Positions 35,526-45,122 of a stretch of DNA of 64,000 bases are shown piece by piece. The notes below the pieces were generated by a model that worked only from the letters and a program-made list of their open reading frames with translations, made no database searches and was not told the origin of the DNA. This stretch comes from Bacteroidota bacterium. GTDB taxonomy: Bacteria; Bacteroidota; Bacteroidia; Bacteroidales; UBA10428. Position numbers and translations under genes: made by a program. The DNA lies in contig CP065006.1 of NCBI GenBank assembly GCA_016699695.1, forward strand, positions 2,294,001 to 2,358,000. The letters are read 5' to 3'. Each line of letters begins with the position of its first letter. The first letter of the stretch is position 1.

Positions 35526-35787
35526 GCCGTTTGGTTATTTGGTTAATACGTTATAAATATAAGGCTTTTGTGAGATTTTACTGTATTGAAAGAAAGAATT
35601 GGTGCCTATAAATATGGATAAGGTAAAATCCTTTCTGATATTCTCATCAACTTTTTGATATGCTTTCCTGAAATTCAATAGAGGTCGAAATCTTTTTGCT
35701 TTAATTGGGTATATTTGTTGGCTGAAAAACACATTCTTTTTTAAGAAATATTTACCCTTGAAGTATTTGGAATTGAAATAGAGATAG

Positions 35788-37575
35788 ATGGAAAACATAC
35801 GTAATTTTTGCATTATTGCCCACATCGACCATGGGAAAAGTACGCTGGCCGACAGACTTTTAATGAAAACGGGCACACTCTCCGAGCGCGACTTTAAGGA
35901 CCAGGTTTTGGACGATATGGACTTGGAGCGGGAGCGGGGCATTACCATTAAAAGTCATGCCATACAGATGTATTATAAATTCGAAGGTGTAGATTATAAG
36001 CTCAATCTGATTGACACTCCTGGTCACGTAGATTTTTCATACGAAGTTTCACGGTCTATTGCTGCCTGCGAGGGTGCTTTGCTTGTGATAGATGCCACCC
36101 AGGGCATTCAGGCGCAAACCATTTCTAACCTTTACCTGGCCCTGGAACACGACTTAACCATAATCCCGGTGTTGAATAAGATGGACATGCAAAATGCCAT
36201 GCCCGAAGAAGTGAAAGATCAGATTGTGGACCTGATTGGTTGTGAACGCACTGATATTATTGAGGCCAGTGGCAAATCAGGACTTGGTGTGGAAGCCATT
36301 CTCGACGCAATAATTCACCTGATACCTCCTCCAAAAGGTGATGTGAATGCACCACTTGAGGCACTCATTTTCGATTCAGTGTTTAATTCCTTCCGGGGCA
36401 TTTTTGCCTATTTCAAAATAATGAATGGCACCATTAAAAAGGGCGACCTGGTAAAATTTTATGCCACAAAAAAAGAATACTATGCCGATGAGGTTGGTGT
36501 TTTGCGTCTTAAACCCGAAGCCAGAAACCAACTGAGCGCAGGCGATGTGGGCTACATTATTTCGGGCATCAAAACATCACCCGAGGTGAAGGTGGGCGAT
36601 ACAATTACCCATGTAGCAAGGCCATGCCTAAAGGCCATTGAGGGTTTCGAAGATGTGAAGCCCATGGTGTTTGCCGGAATCTACCCTGTCGATGCCGACG
36701 ACTATGAAGACCTGCGTGCCTCAATGGAAAAACTTCAGCTCAACGATGCCTCGCTGGTTTTTGAACCCGAAAGTTCCGCAGCCTTGGGTTTCGGATTCCG
36801 ATGTGGTTTTTTAGGTCTCCTGCATATGGAAATTGTTCAGGAACGTCTCGATCGCGAGTTTAACATGGATGTAATTACTACGGTACCCAACGTTTCCTTT
36901 AAAGTATTAAAAACAGACGGTGAGTGGATTGATGTACACAATCCTTCCGGCTTGCCCCATGTAACCAAAATACAGCAGGTCGATGAACCTTATATTTATG
37001 CCCAGATTATTACCCATGCCGATTACGTGGGGTCTATCATGAATCTTTGTATCGACCGAAGGGGCATTCTTAAAAATCAATCATACCTCACTACCGACAG
37101 GGTAGAGATTACCTTTGAAATGCCCTTGTCTGAAATTGTATTCGATTTTTACGATAAACTAAAAAGTATTTCAAAAGGATATGCTTCTTTCGATTACCAT
37201 GTTACCGGTTACAAAGAGGCCGACCTGGTTTGCCTTGATATTCTCTTAAACGGCGAAATGGTCGATGCGCTTTCGGCACTTATACACAAAGGGCATGCCT
37301 ACAGCTTTGGAAAGAAAATCTGTGAAAAGCTGAAGGAACTCATTCCACGTCAGCAATTCGATATTGCCATACAAGCAGCCATTGGGGCCAAAATAATTGC
37401 ACGCGAAACCGTGAAAGCTGTAAGAAAAGATGTTACTGCAAAATGTTATGGTGGCGATATTACCCGTAAGCGCAAGCTGCTCGAGAAACAGAAAAAGGGT
37501 AAAAAGCGTATGCGCCAGGTAGGCAATGTGGAAGTACCACAGGAAGCATTCCTTGCCGTACTTAAACTCGATTAA
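35788..37575 (+). CDS. lepA: Elongation factor 4 (LepA)
   Basis: A 595-residue translational GTPase that acts on stalled or back-tracked ribosomes. G1 is AHIDHGKSTL, the switch I region has RERGITIKSHA, G3 is DTPGH, and G4 is NKMD; the C-terminal LepA-specific domain ends in KRKLLEKQKKGKKRMRQVG, which is diagnostic. Length is exactly as expected. A perfect -7 element, TATATTTG, lies at 35710-35717, but there is no good -33 box. Its stop codon overlaps the convergent YyaL-type gene by 4 bp. Confidence 0.97.
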   Translation: MENIRNFCIIAHIDHGKSTLADRLLMKTGTLSERDFKDQVLDDMDLERERGITIKSHAIQMYYKFEGVDYKLNLIDTPGHVDFSYEVSRSIAACEGALLVIDATQGIQAQTISNLYLALEHDLTIIPVLNKMDMQNAMPEEVKDQIVDLIGCERTDIIEASGKSGLGVEAILDAIIHLIPPPKGDVNAPLEALIFDSVFNSFRGIFAYFKIMNGTIKKGDLVKFYATKKEYYADEVGVLRLKPEARNQLSAGDVGYIISGIKTSPEVKVGDTITHVARPCLKAIEGFEDVKPMVFAGIYPVDADDYEDLRASMEKLQLNDASLVFEPESSAALGFGFRCGFLGLLHMEIVQERLDREFNMDVITTVPNVSFKVLKTDGEWIDVHNPSGLPHVTKIQQVDEPYIYAQIITHADYVGSIMNLCIDRRGILKNQSYLTTDRVEITFEMPLSEIVFDFYDKLKSISKGYASFDYHVTGYKEADLVCLDILLNGEMVDALSALIHKGHAYSFGKKICEKLKELIPRQQFDIAIQAAIGAKIIARETVKAVRKDVTAKCYGGDITRKRKLLEKQKKGKKRMRQVGNVEVPQEAFLAVLKLD

Positions 37576-39560
37576 GGCTTCAGTTGACGGAGGGCTTCTT
37601 CCACCGATTCAACCGGTAGCAGGCAGCTTTGCTGATGGCATACGTAAATCAATGATTTGCCTTCAACAAACCGGTCCTTCATGATAGGTAACTGCGAATT
37701 CTTTTGACTTGCAGCAACCAGGATGTTGTTCTGCAATTCTTCAAATTGTTGTGCCCGAATAATCGCATCCGGACCGGTAATTATCACTTCGGGCCAGCTG
37801 AAAAGTTTTTTAAGGGCCAGTATTCCCCAATTCGAATAGTATGGACCTTGTGCAGCAAGGTTATCTGTCAATTTTTCCAGCATCCTGGAACTTAACTCAA
37901 TCCAATCGGGTCGATTGAAATAAATCCCAAGCTCATGCAGTACATGGGCGGCCACCGAATTGGAAGAGGGTATCACATTGTCGCTTGTTTCAAAGTTCGA
38001 AGAAAACAGACTTTCCGATTGCTGACCAGCATATCGGAAAAACCCGGTTTCTGTGTCGAAGAATAATGTACACATCTTTTCGGTTATACCTCTGGCATGC
38101 CATAGATACTTTTCTTCAAAACTGGCACTGTAAAGGTCGATAAGGCTTTGGGCAAGCAGGGAATAGTCGTCCAGAAAACCGGCTATCTGCTTGTCTGAAG
38201 TGCGAATCCGAAAAACTTCATTTGCATCGGCGGTCATATTTTCGAGCAGAAAATCGGCCAGGCTGAGGCTTGTATGAAGGTACATATCATCGCGAAAAAC
38301 AATGTAAGCCTTCGCCAGTGACGAAACCAGCAAAGCATTCCAACTTGTCATTACTTTTGTGTCGGTAGCTGGTCTGGGCCGATGTTTTCGAGCATCGAGC
38401 AATATTTCAAAGCATTCAGCTAAGAAGGGAGTTTGAGTTTCGACATTTAATTCCGTGTGCAAAACGTTGTAACCGTGCTCCCAGTTTCCTTCTTCTGAAA
38501 GCTTGTAGGTCGATGCAAATTTGGTAAGTTTTTCGCCTAGGGCAGCTTCCAGTTCCTGCCAGGTCCAGACATAATAGCGGCCTTCCATGTTTTCGCTGTC
38601 GGCATCAATCGCGGCATAAAAACCACCCGTTGATGCTGCAAGTTCGTTTATTAAAAAATGAGTGGTTTCGTTTACGACTTGCCTGTAACGCGGCTTTTTG
38701 TAAATTTGGTAGGCTTCGGAATAGAGAGCAATCAATTGGGCATTGTCGTAAAGCATTTTTTCGAAGTGCGGTACTTTCCATTCTGCATCGGTCGAATAGC
38801 GGGCAAATCCGCCTGCCAGATGATCATAAATCCCTCCTGCTGCAATGGCGTCGAGGCTTGTTTCGAGGTAGGCTTTAATTGGTTCGTTCTGGACGAACAG
38901 ATTGTATTTTAGAAGAAAACTAAGGGCATTGGGCAACACGAATTTAGGTGCTCCCTTGTGACCTCCCCATTCAAAATCGAAATACCGGGTCCATTGGCTT
39001 ACTATTTCATTTAGTAAATCGGGGTTTAGTTTATTTTCAGAGGAAAGGATTAATTGGTTTTTCTGCTCCTCTAAACCATTCGTAAGGTTGATGGCATATT
39101 CTTCAAGACGACCGGGTTGATTTGTGTGTATTTCGTGCAGTTGGCTTAATAGGTTAATCCATTGTGATTTAGGTAGGTAGGTTGCAGCATATATGGGCCT
39201 GCCATCGGGCAATGCCACTGCATTAAGCGGCCATCCGCCGCGCTGGCCCATCAGGTGTATGGCATTCATGTATACATTGTCTACATCGGGTCTTTCTTCG
39301 CGGTCAACCTTGATACTGACAAAGTATTGATTCATCAGTTCAGCCACTTCAAGGTCCTCAAAACTCTCGTGCTCCATCACATGGCACCAATGGCAGGCCG
39401 AATAGCCTATGCTTATCACCAGTAATTTATTTTCGAGCTTAGCCTGCTGAAGAGCTTCTTCTCCCCAGGACTTCCATTGCACCGGGTTATGGGCATGTTG
39501 CAACAGGTAGGGCGATGTTTCGAGGATTAAGCTGTTGGTAAAGCGGGGCTTATTGGCCAT
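37572..39560 (-). CDS. Thioredoxin-domain protein, YyaL/SSP411 family
   Basis: A 662-residue protein with an N-terminal thioredoxin-like domain and a C-terminal (alpha/alpha)6 barrel. The domain starts LILETSPYLLQHAHNPVQW and carries a CxxC in SACHWCHVME (Cys56, Cys59). KVDREERPDVDNVYM is conserved, and the barrel contains GGFARYSTDAEWKVPHFEKMLYDNAQL. The family is widespread; its enzyme activity is unknown, with links to cellobiose 2-epimerase-like folds. It is convergent with lepA (4-bp overlap) and divergent from yhhQ. Confidence 0.93.
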   Translation of the reverse strand: MANKPRFTNSLILETSPYLLQHAHNPVQWKSWGEEALQQAKLENKLLVISIGYSACHWCHVMEHESFEDLEVAELMNQYFVSIKVDREERPDVDNVYMNAIHLMGQRGGWPLNAVALPDGRPIYAATYLPKSQWINLLSQLHEIHTNQPGRLEEYAINLTNGLEEQKNQLILSSENKLNPDLLNEIVSQWTRYFDFEWGGHKGAPKFVLPNALSFLLKYNLFVQNEPIKAYLETSLDAIAAGGIYDHLAGGFARYSTDAEWKVPHFEKMLYDNAQLIALYSEAYQIYKKPRYRQVVNETTHFLINELAASTGGFYAAIDADSENMEGRYYVWTWQELEAALGEKLTKFASTYKLSEEGNWEHGYNVLHTELNVETQTPFLAECFEILLDARKHRPRPATDTKVMTSWNALLVSSLAKAYIVFRDDMYLHTSLSLADFLLENMTADANEVFRIRTSDKQIAGFLDDYSLLAQSLIDLYSASFEEKYLWHARGITEKMCTLFFDTETGFFRYAGQQSESLFSSNFETSDNVIPSSNSVAAHVLHELGIYFNRPDWIELSSRMLEKLTDNLAAQGPYYSNWGILALKKLFSWPEVIITGPDAIIRAQQFEELQNNILVAASQKNSQLPIMKDRFVEGKSLIYVCHQQSCLLPVESVEEALRQLKP

Positions 39561-39755
39561 GTTTTTTATTTGGTAAACAAGCCAAAGTCGAATAGGTTTT
39601 GGTATAGATGGCTTTGCTCATTAAAAGGGAGCATTTCAGGATTTTTTTTCATAACCATTGTCAATCAACGATCATGGGCTAAATTGACTTTGAATTTTTA
39701 GTAAAACTTTCAGACAGAATCGTTGTTAATGTGATTGTATTCTTAACTAACCATC

Positions 39756-40526
39756 ATGGCAGGCTCCTCTAAAACAATTTCTTCAAAACTATTCTTGCTT
39801 TATATAGGCCTGAGTGCATTTTTTTTGGGTAATGCCATATTGGCCCAGTTTATAGGGGTGAAGATATTCAGCATAAACGACCTGTTTAATTTTCCTGAAA
39901 ATTCAGACTTGCAAATCAATATGAGCATCGGGGTTATCATCTGGCCACTGGTGTTTATTACCTCCGATATTTTAAACGAATATTTTGGTAAAAAGGGTGT
40001 CAGGCGAATCAGCTTTATCAGTGCTGGCGTTATACTCTATGCCTCTGTTATGACTTATTTGGGTACAAAAACACCTCCCGCTTCATTCTGGCTTGATGCC
40101 AACCTAGCTTATGGGGTCGAAAATAATTTTGATATCAATTTGGCTTACAATGTTATATTTAGCCAGGGTATTGGAATTGTCATTGGTTCGGTAACAGCTT
40201 TTCTGGTGAGCCAGCTTGTGGATGTGTATGTATTTCATTACCTGAGAGGTCTTACAGAGCATCGTTTTCTTTGGCTCAGAACTACAGGATCTACAATCGT
40301 TTCGCAGCTAATCGATAGTTTTCTTATTTTGTTTATTGCTTTTTTTGTGTTGGGCAACTGGAGCCTGAAGCAAGTGTTTGATGTAGGCCTGGTGCAATAC
40401 ATCTACAAGGTTGGTATTGCCATTCTGCTTACGCCGCTCATTTATCTGGTGCATTACTTTATCGACCGTTATTTGGGGAAAAGGCTTTCTGAAGAATCAA
40501 TGTTACTGGCCGATAAAGATTGGTAA
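39756..40526 (+). CDS. yhhQ: Queuosine precursor transporter (YhhQ family)
   Basis: A 256-residue integral membrane protein of the COG1738 family with about six helices. Family members import queuine-pathway precursors (preQ0/preQ1) for tRNA modification. Conserved stretches include FITSDILNEYFGKKGVRRI in the loop after the third helix and the later SQLIDSFLILFIAFFV, with the acidic and polar residues used for ligand binding. Length is a little longer than E. coli YhhQ because of an insert near residues 40-55 (FSINDLFNFPENSDLQ), which is common in Bacteroidota. I see no preQ1 riboswitch upstream. The tRNA-Arg repeat array begins 53 bp downstream. Confidence 0.9.
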   Translation: MAGSSKTISSKLFLLYIGLSAFFLGNAILAQFIGVKIFSINDLFNFPENSDLQINMSIGVIIWPLVFITSDILNEYFGKKGVRRISFISAGVILYASVMTYLGTKTPPASFWLDANLAYGVENNFDINLAYNVIFSQGIGIVIGSVTAFLVSQLVDVYVFHYLRGLTEHRFLWLRTTGSTIVSQLIDSFLILFIAFFVLGNWSLKQVFDVGLVQYIYKVGIAILLTPLIYLVHYFIDRYLGKRLSEESMLLADKDW

Positions 40527-40579
40527 ACCTTTATTGTTTTTACCATAAGCATGGAAACGATCGCGTAAATTAAGGCATA

Positions 40580-41066
40580 AAAAAAGAGGAAACAATTTCC
40601 TCTTTAGTTTAATTTTGTGACCCCATCGGGATTAGTTCCGCTTCGCTTTATGATCCCGATGAGGTGATTATAAACGAAAAAAGAGGAAACAAATTTCCTC
40701 TTTAGTTTTATTTCGTGACCCCATCGGGATTAGTTTCGCTTCGCTGCATGATCCCGATGAGGTGATTATAAACGAAAAAAGAGGAAACAAATTTCCTCTT
40801 TAGTTTAATTTTGTGACCCCATCGGGATTAGTTCCGCTTCGCTGCATGATCCTGATGAGGTGATTATAAACGAAAAAAGAGGAAACAAATTCCTCTTTAG
40901 TTTAATTTTGTGACCCCATCGGGATTAGTTTCGCTTCGCTGCATGATCCCGATGAGGTGATTATAAACGAAAAAAGAGGAAACAAATTCCTCTTTAGTTT
41001 TATTTCGTGACCCCATCGGGATTAGTTCCGCTTCGCTTCATGAACCCGATGTGGTGATTATAAACG
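40580..41066 (-). repeat. Five 97-98 bp tandem repeats derived from the tRNA-Arg 3' end and terminator
   Basis: Units start (plus coordinates) at 40580, 40677, 40775, 40873 and 40970, the native copy beginning at 41067. Read on the minus strand, each unit contains a 12-bp dyad formed by CCTCATCGGGAT and ATCCCGATGGGG around GCAGCGAAGCGGAAC-like sequence, the last 16 nt of tRNA-Arg (ending TGGGGTCA), and the terminator AAAGAGGAA/TTCCTCTTT with T-run. The outermost units (first and fifth on plus) are the most diverged. No open frame of note is present. Confidence 0.95.
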
Positions 41067-41092
41067 AAAAAAGAGGAAACAAATTCCTCTTT
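41067..41092 (-). terminator. Terminator of tRNA-Arg(CCG)
   Basis: AAAGAGGAA (41070-41078) and TTCCTCTTT (41084-41092) form a 9-bp stem; on the minus strand it is followed by a run of T. The same hairpin occurs in all five upstream-coordinate repeats. Confidence 0.85.
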
Positions 41093-41104
41093 AGTTTTAT
41101 TTCG

Positions 41105-41176
41105 TGACCCCATCGGGATTCGAACCCAAATCGTCAGAACCGGAATCTGAAATTCTATCCATTGAACTATGGGGCC
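41105..41176 (-). tRNA. tRNA-Arg (CCG)
   Basis: A full cloverleaf on the minus strand: acceptor GGCCCCA/TGGGGTC with discriminator A, anticodon stem TCAGA/TCTGA with loop TTCCGGT (anticodon CCG at plus 41141-41143 as CGG), and T-arm with GGGTTCGAATCCC. CCA is not encoded. Its 3' 16 nt are those repeated five times downstream in its direction of transcription. Confidence 0.93.
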
Positions 41177-41187
41177 AAAACAGGGCG

Positions 41188-41195
41188 CAAATTTA
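41188..41195 (-). promoter_or_regulatory. -7 element for tRNA-Arg
   Basis: TAAATTTG on the minus strand, an exact TAnnTTTG match 12 bp before the tRNA 5' end. A clear -33 TTTG at the right distance is not seen. Confidence 0.5.
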
Positions 41196-41361
41196 GCATT
41201 TTTTGCAAACTTTCGAGTTTTACTGTGTACGATTTTGTTTTGCAGGTGCTTTGTTCCTCAGGAAAAGGGTTAAAGGCATTATTTTATTTCGAGTTGGAAA
41301 TTTTTTAGTCTTTTGTAATCTTATATTATCTAAAACTGGATTAGCTTCACCAAAAAAAAGC

Positions 41362-42237
41362 ATGATCTGGAGTAAACGTTGGTTTCAGTATAGCATTCTG
41401 CTCTTTTTGGCATTTATTTGGGGTAGTTCGTTTATTCTCATGAAAATTGGCTTAAAAAGCTTTTCAAGCGAACAGGCTGCCGGTATTCGTATATTTTTGG
41501 CCTCGCTGGTGCTTCTTCCTCTTTCCATTATTCATCTTCGATCCCTCAGAAGAAAAGATGTTAAATACCTAATGGTGGCTGGATTCTTTGGCAGTCTTAT
41601 TCCTGCTTTTCTGTTTACCAAAGCCCAAACACGAATCGATAGCGCTTTGGCTGGTATGCTGAATTCGCTAACTCCCGTATTTACGCTTATTGTTGGTTTG
41701 CTTTTTCACCAAACCAAAACCCGATGGATGCAAGTTCTTGGACTTATATTGGGCTTTGTGGGTGCCTTAGGTCTTATTGCTTCCGGAAGCAATGTCTCGT
41801 TACAAAACGTCAACAGTTATGCTTTTTTTATTGTCTTGGCTACCAGTTTATACGCTATCAACATCAATGTGGTGAAAACTCACCTCACTCATCTCAAGGG
41901 GGTTCAGATTACTTCCTTGTCTTTTTTCTTTGTCGGACCAGTTGCCCTTGGTTTTCTGCTGGTCTCTGATTTTGGGCCTGTACTCCAGTCGCCCGGCTGG
42001 CCTTATCATTTCGCAGCCCTGGCTGTTTTGGGCATTGTAGGAACCGCCTTTGCGATGTTGTTTATGAACAGCCTGATACGTTACACTTCTGCAGTATTTG
42101 CCTCGTCGGTTACCTATATCATCCCCGTTTTTGCAATCATCTGGGGTATTATGGATGGTGAAACTATTACCTGGATACATCTGAGTTTTATGGCTGTTGT
42201 GCTTACAGGTGTATACCTTATCAACCGTAAACATTAA
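41362..42237 (+). CDS. EamA/DMT family transporter
   Basis: A 291-residue drug/metabolite transporter with ten helices in two EamA repeats. The first begins LLFLAFIWGSSFILMKIGLKSFSSEQAAGIR, the second around SYAFFIVLATSLYAININVVK. I chose the ATG at 41362 (MIWSKRWFQYSILL); an in-frame start at 41203 lies only about 8 bp after the tRNA promoter and adds 53 implausible residues. The substrate is unknown. It is monocistronic, with leuS downstream after 123 bp. Confidence 0.9.
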   Translation: MIWSKRWFQYSILLFLAFIWGSSFILMKIGLKSFSSEQAAGIRIFLASLVLLPLSIIHLRSLRRKDVKYLMVAGFFGSLIPAFLFTKAQTRIDSALAGMLNSLTPVFTLIVGLLFHQTKTRWMQVLGLILGFVGALGLIASGSNVSLQNVNSYAFFIVLATSLYAININVVKTHLTHLKGVQITSLSFFFVGPVALGFLLVSDFGPVLQSPGWPYHFAALAVLGIVGTAFAMLFMNSLIRYTSAVFASSVTYIIPVFAIIWGIMDGETITWIHLSFMAVVLTGVYLINRKH

Positions 42238-42299
42238 GAGTACATTTCATTTTCCTTTAGCAGGTAGTTTTCTTTTTATCCGATTGTAACAAGTTTTTT

Positions 42300-42307
42300 T
42301 ACTTTTG
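42300..42307 (+). promoter_or_regulatory. -7 element upstream of leuS
   Basis: TACTTTTG, an exact TAnnTTTG match 53 bp before the leuS ATG. The -33 region is only T-rich. Confidence 0.4.
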
Positions 42308-42360
42308 TGGCTAAAATAAACAAACCTGGTCGCAAAGGGTACCAATAAATATTACAGAGC

Positions 42361-45021
42361 ATGGATTACCGATTTACCGAAATTGAGAAGAAATGGCAGG
42401 ATTACTGGGAAAAGAATAAAACATTTAAAACCCATAACGATTATACCAATCCGAAGAAATTCTATGCCCTTGATATGTTTCCCTACCCTTCAGGCAGTGG
42501 TTTGCATGTGGGTCACCCCGAAGGATATACAGCCACAGACATTGTAAGCCGCTACAAACGTATGAAAGGGTTTAATGTATTGCACCCCATGGGTTGGGAT
42601 GCGTTTGGGCTTCCCGCTGAGCAATATGCCATTCAAACCGGTACTCATCCTTCCATTACTACCCGCAACAATTGCGATAATTTCCGCCGGCAAATCAAGG
42701 CATTGGGCTTGGCCTATGATTGGGACCGTGAAATCAATACCACCGATCCGAAGTATTTTAAGTGGACACAGTGGATTTTTATGCGTCTTTACAATACCTG
42801 GTTTGATGCCAGCCTTCAGAAAGGTAGGCACATTAGCGAACTGCCAGTGCCAGAAGAAATAAAGGCCCAGGGTCCATCTGCTGTAAGAACCTATACCGAT
42901 TCGAAAAGGCTGGCCTACTACGACAATGCACAAGTATGGTGGTGCAATACTTGCAAAATCGTGTGTGCGAACGAAGAGGTGCTTAACGATGGCTCGCATG
43001 AAAAATGTGGTACCAAAGAAGTTGTGCGCAAAAACCTCAAACAATGGATGCTTCGCATACCACATTACGCCGAAAGATTGTTAAGAGGACTCGATAATCT
43101 GGACTGGCCTGAAGGTGTGAAAGACATGCAACGCAATTGGATTGGTCGTTCCACTGGTGCCGAGGTCGATTTTGAACTTGAAGGGCTGCAGGAAAAACTC
43201 AAAGTGTATACTACCCGTCCCGACACACTTTTTGGGGCCACTTATATGGTAATTGCTCCGGAGCATCCATTGCTCGATAAAATTACCCTGCCCGGCGAAA
43301 TCCTTAAAGTTAAAAATTACATACAACAGGCTTCCCTGAAATCTGATCTGGACAGAACCGAATTAGCTAAAGAAAAAACGGGAGTATTTACAGGACGTTT
43401 TGCTATTAATCCGGTTACCGGGCAAAAAATTCAGGTATGGGTAGCCGATTATGTGTTGATGGGATATGGCACAGGAGCCATTATGGCTGTGCCAGCTCAT
43501 GATGCACGCGACTTTGAATTTGCGGGAGTTTACAAGCTGCCGGTTGTTTGTATTCTCGATCCAGCCTCGGCCAGCAGCGAGTTGCGCGAAAAAGTGCTTG
43601 CCGGTAAAGCCTGCTGGACCGAAGATGGATTGTACATCAATTCGGCAAACCCATCGAAAGGAATAAACATAAACGGGCTGAGCAAAGAAAAAGGAATTGC
43701 AAGCATCACTGCATGGCTCGAGAAAAGTGGATTGGGGAAGGGAGCTGTGAATTATAAAATTCGCGATTGGTTATTCAGCCGTCAGCGTTATTGGGGAGAA
43801 CCCTTTCCCGTGAAACATTACGAAGATGGTGTCATTGAATTGGTAGAGGAATCGGAATTGCCTGTGACTTTACCTGAGCTGGAGAAATTTGAACCCGGCG
43901 TCAATGGCGAATCGCCTCTTGCCAATTCAACAGCCTGGCTGTTTGGAGAAGATAAAAAAGGTAAGTTTCGCCGCGAAACCAACACCATGCCGCAATGGGC
44001 CGGATCGTGCTGGTATTACCTTCGCTACATCGATACAGCGAACGACCAGGAACCTTTTTCGCAGGAGGCTGTAAACTATTGGATGCCGGTTGATCTGTAT
44101 ATTGGCGGCGCCGAGCATGCTGTGCTACATCTATTATACAGCCGGTTCTGGCACAAAGTACTTTTCGATCTTGGAATTGTTTCAACAGACGAACCTTATC
44201 AAAAGCTCTACAACCAGGGAATGATTCTGGCTTTTGCCTACGAAACTGCTGCAGGTTCCAAGGTGCCTTCCGATGAGGTGGAAGAACGTGAAGGCTTGTA
44301 TTATCATAAATCAACGGGCGAAGAGTTGAATCAGATTGTGGCAAAAATGTCGAAATCGCTCAAAAATGTTGTGAATCCAGACGACGTGGTTGCCAGCTAC
44401 GGTGCCGATAGCCTTCGGTTATACGAAATGTTCATGGGCCCCCTCGATGCTACCAAACCCTGGACCGATACCGGTGTGAAGGGAGTGTATAATTTTCTGC
44501 AACGTGCATTCAGATTTTTCTCCGAACTCGACAATCTGTTTGAAGGAGAAGAAGACAGGGAGGTTTTAAAAGCACTCCATCAATCGATTAAAAAGGTTGA
44601 ATCGGATATTGAAGCACTAAAATTTAACACGGCCATTTCTCAGTTTATGATATTTACCAACCTGGCTCTTAAGAAAGGAAAGGTAACTAAAGATACTGCC
44701 CAGAGTTTTATTCGCATTCTGGCTCCTTTTGCCCCTCATATGAGCGAAGAGTTATGGAATCTTTATGGAAACTCCAACAGCATCGCTTTTGCTGCATGGC
44801 CAGAGGTGAACGAAACCTACCTTGTAGAAGATAGCTTTGAATACCCTGTTTCGTTTAATGGTAAAATGCGGTTTAAACTCGAATTTCCGATCGATGAGCT
44901 GCCTGCTAACATTGAAAAAGCCACACTCGAACACGAGAGATCGCAAAAGTACCTCGAAGGTTTGCAGGTGGTAAAAGTGGTAGTAGTTCCGCGCAAAATA
45001 ATAAACATTGTAGTAAAGTAG
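42361..45021 (+). CDS. leuS: Leucyl-tRNA synthetase
   Basis: An 886-residue class I synthetase charging tRNA-Leu. The HIGH motif is HVGH (49-52) in PYPSGSGLHVGHPEGYTATD. The editing domain is present (TTRPDTLFGATYMVIAPEHPLL and GTGAIMAVPAHDARDFEFA). KMSKS is at 662-666. The anticodon-binding and C-terminal domains are complete. Zinc-type Cys are seen at WWCNTCKIVCANEEVL. No T-box is visible upstream, as expected for this phylum. Length is typical for Bacteroidota. Confidence 0.98.
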   Translation: MDYRFTEIEKKWQDYWEKNKTFKTHNDYTNPKKFYALDMFPYPSGSGLHVGHPEGYTATDIVSRYKRMKGFNVLHPMGWDAFGLPAEQYAIQTGTHPSITTRNNCDNFRRQIKALGLAYDWDREINTTDPKYFKWTQWIFMRLYNTWFDASLQKGRHISELPVPEEIKAQGPSAVRTYTDSKRLAYYDNAQVWWCNTCKIVCANEEVLNDGSHEKCGTKEVVRKNLKQWMLRIPHYAERLLRGLDNLDWPEGVKDMQRNWIGRSTGAEVDFELEGLQEKLKVYTTRPDTLFGATYMVIAPEHPLLDKITLPGEILKVKNYIQQASLKSDLDRTELAKEKTGVFTGRFAINPVTGQKIQVWVADYVLMGYGTGAIMAVPAHDARDFEFAGVYKLPVVCILDPASASSELREKVLAGKACWTEDGLYINSANPSKGININGLSKEKGIASITAWLEKSGLGKGAVNYKIRDWLFSRQRYWGEPFPVKHYEDGVIELVEESELPVTLPELEKFEPGVNGESPLANSTAWLFGEDKKGKFRRETNTMPQWAGSCWYYLRYIDTANDQEPFSQEAVNYWMPVDLYIGGAEHAVLHLLYSRFWHKVLFDLGIVSTDEPYQKLYNQGMILAFAYETAAGSKVPSDEVEEREGLYYHKSTGEELNQIVAKMSKSLKNVVNPDDVVASYGADSLRLYEMFMGPLDATKPWTDTGVKGVYNFLQRAFRFFSELDNLFEGEEDREVLKALHQSIKKVESDIEALKFNTAISQFMIFTNLALKKGKVTKDTAQSFIRILAPFAPHMSEELWNLYGNSNSIAFAAWPEVNETYLVEDSFEYPVSFNGKMRFKLEFPIDELPANIEKATLEHERSQKYLEGLQVVKVVVVPRKIINIVVK

Positions 45022-45122
45022 GCATGACTTGCTTTTACTTTAACCTGATACCCTGAAATGGTTAATAAATATTATTGTATTGCTGGCAATTCTGAGCCAT
45101 TTTAGCTAAAATTCACTGTTGC

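Noticed and set aside
40580..41066. Possible CRISPR array
   Set aside because: Repeats are 97-98 bp and contiguous without unique spacers, there are no cas genes, and the unit is plainly derived from the tRNA 3' end and terminator.
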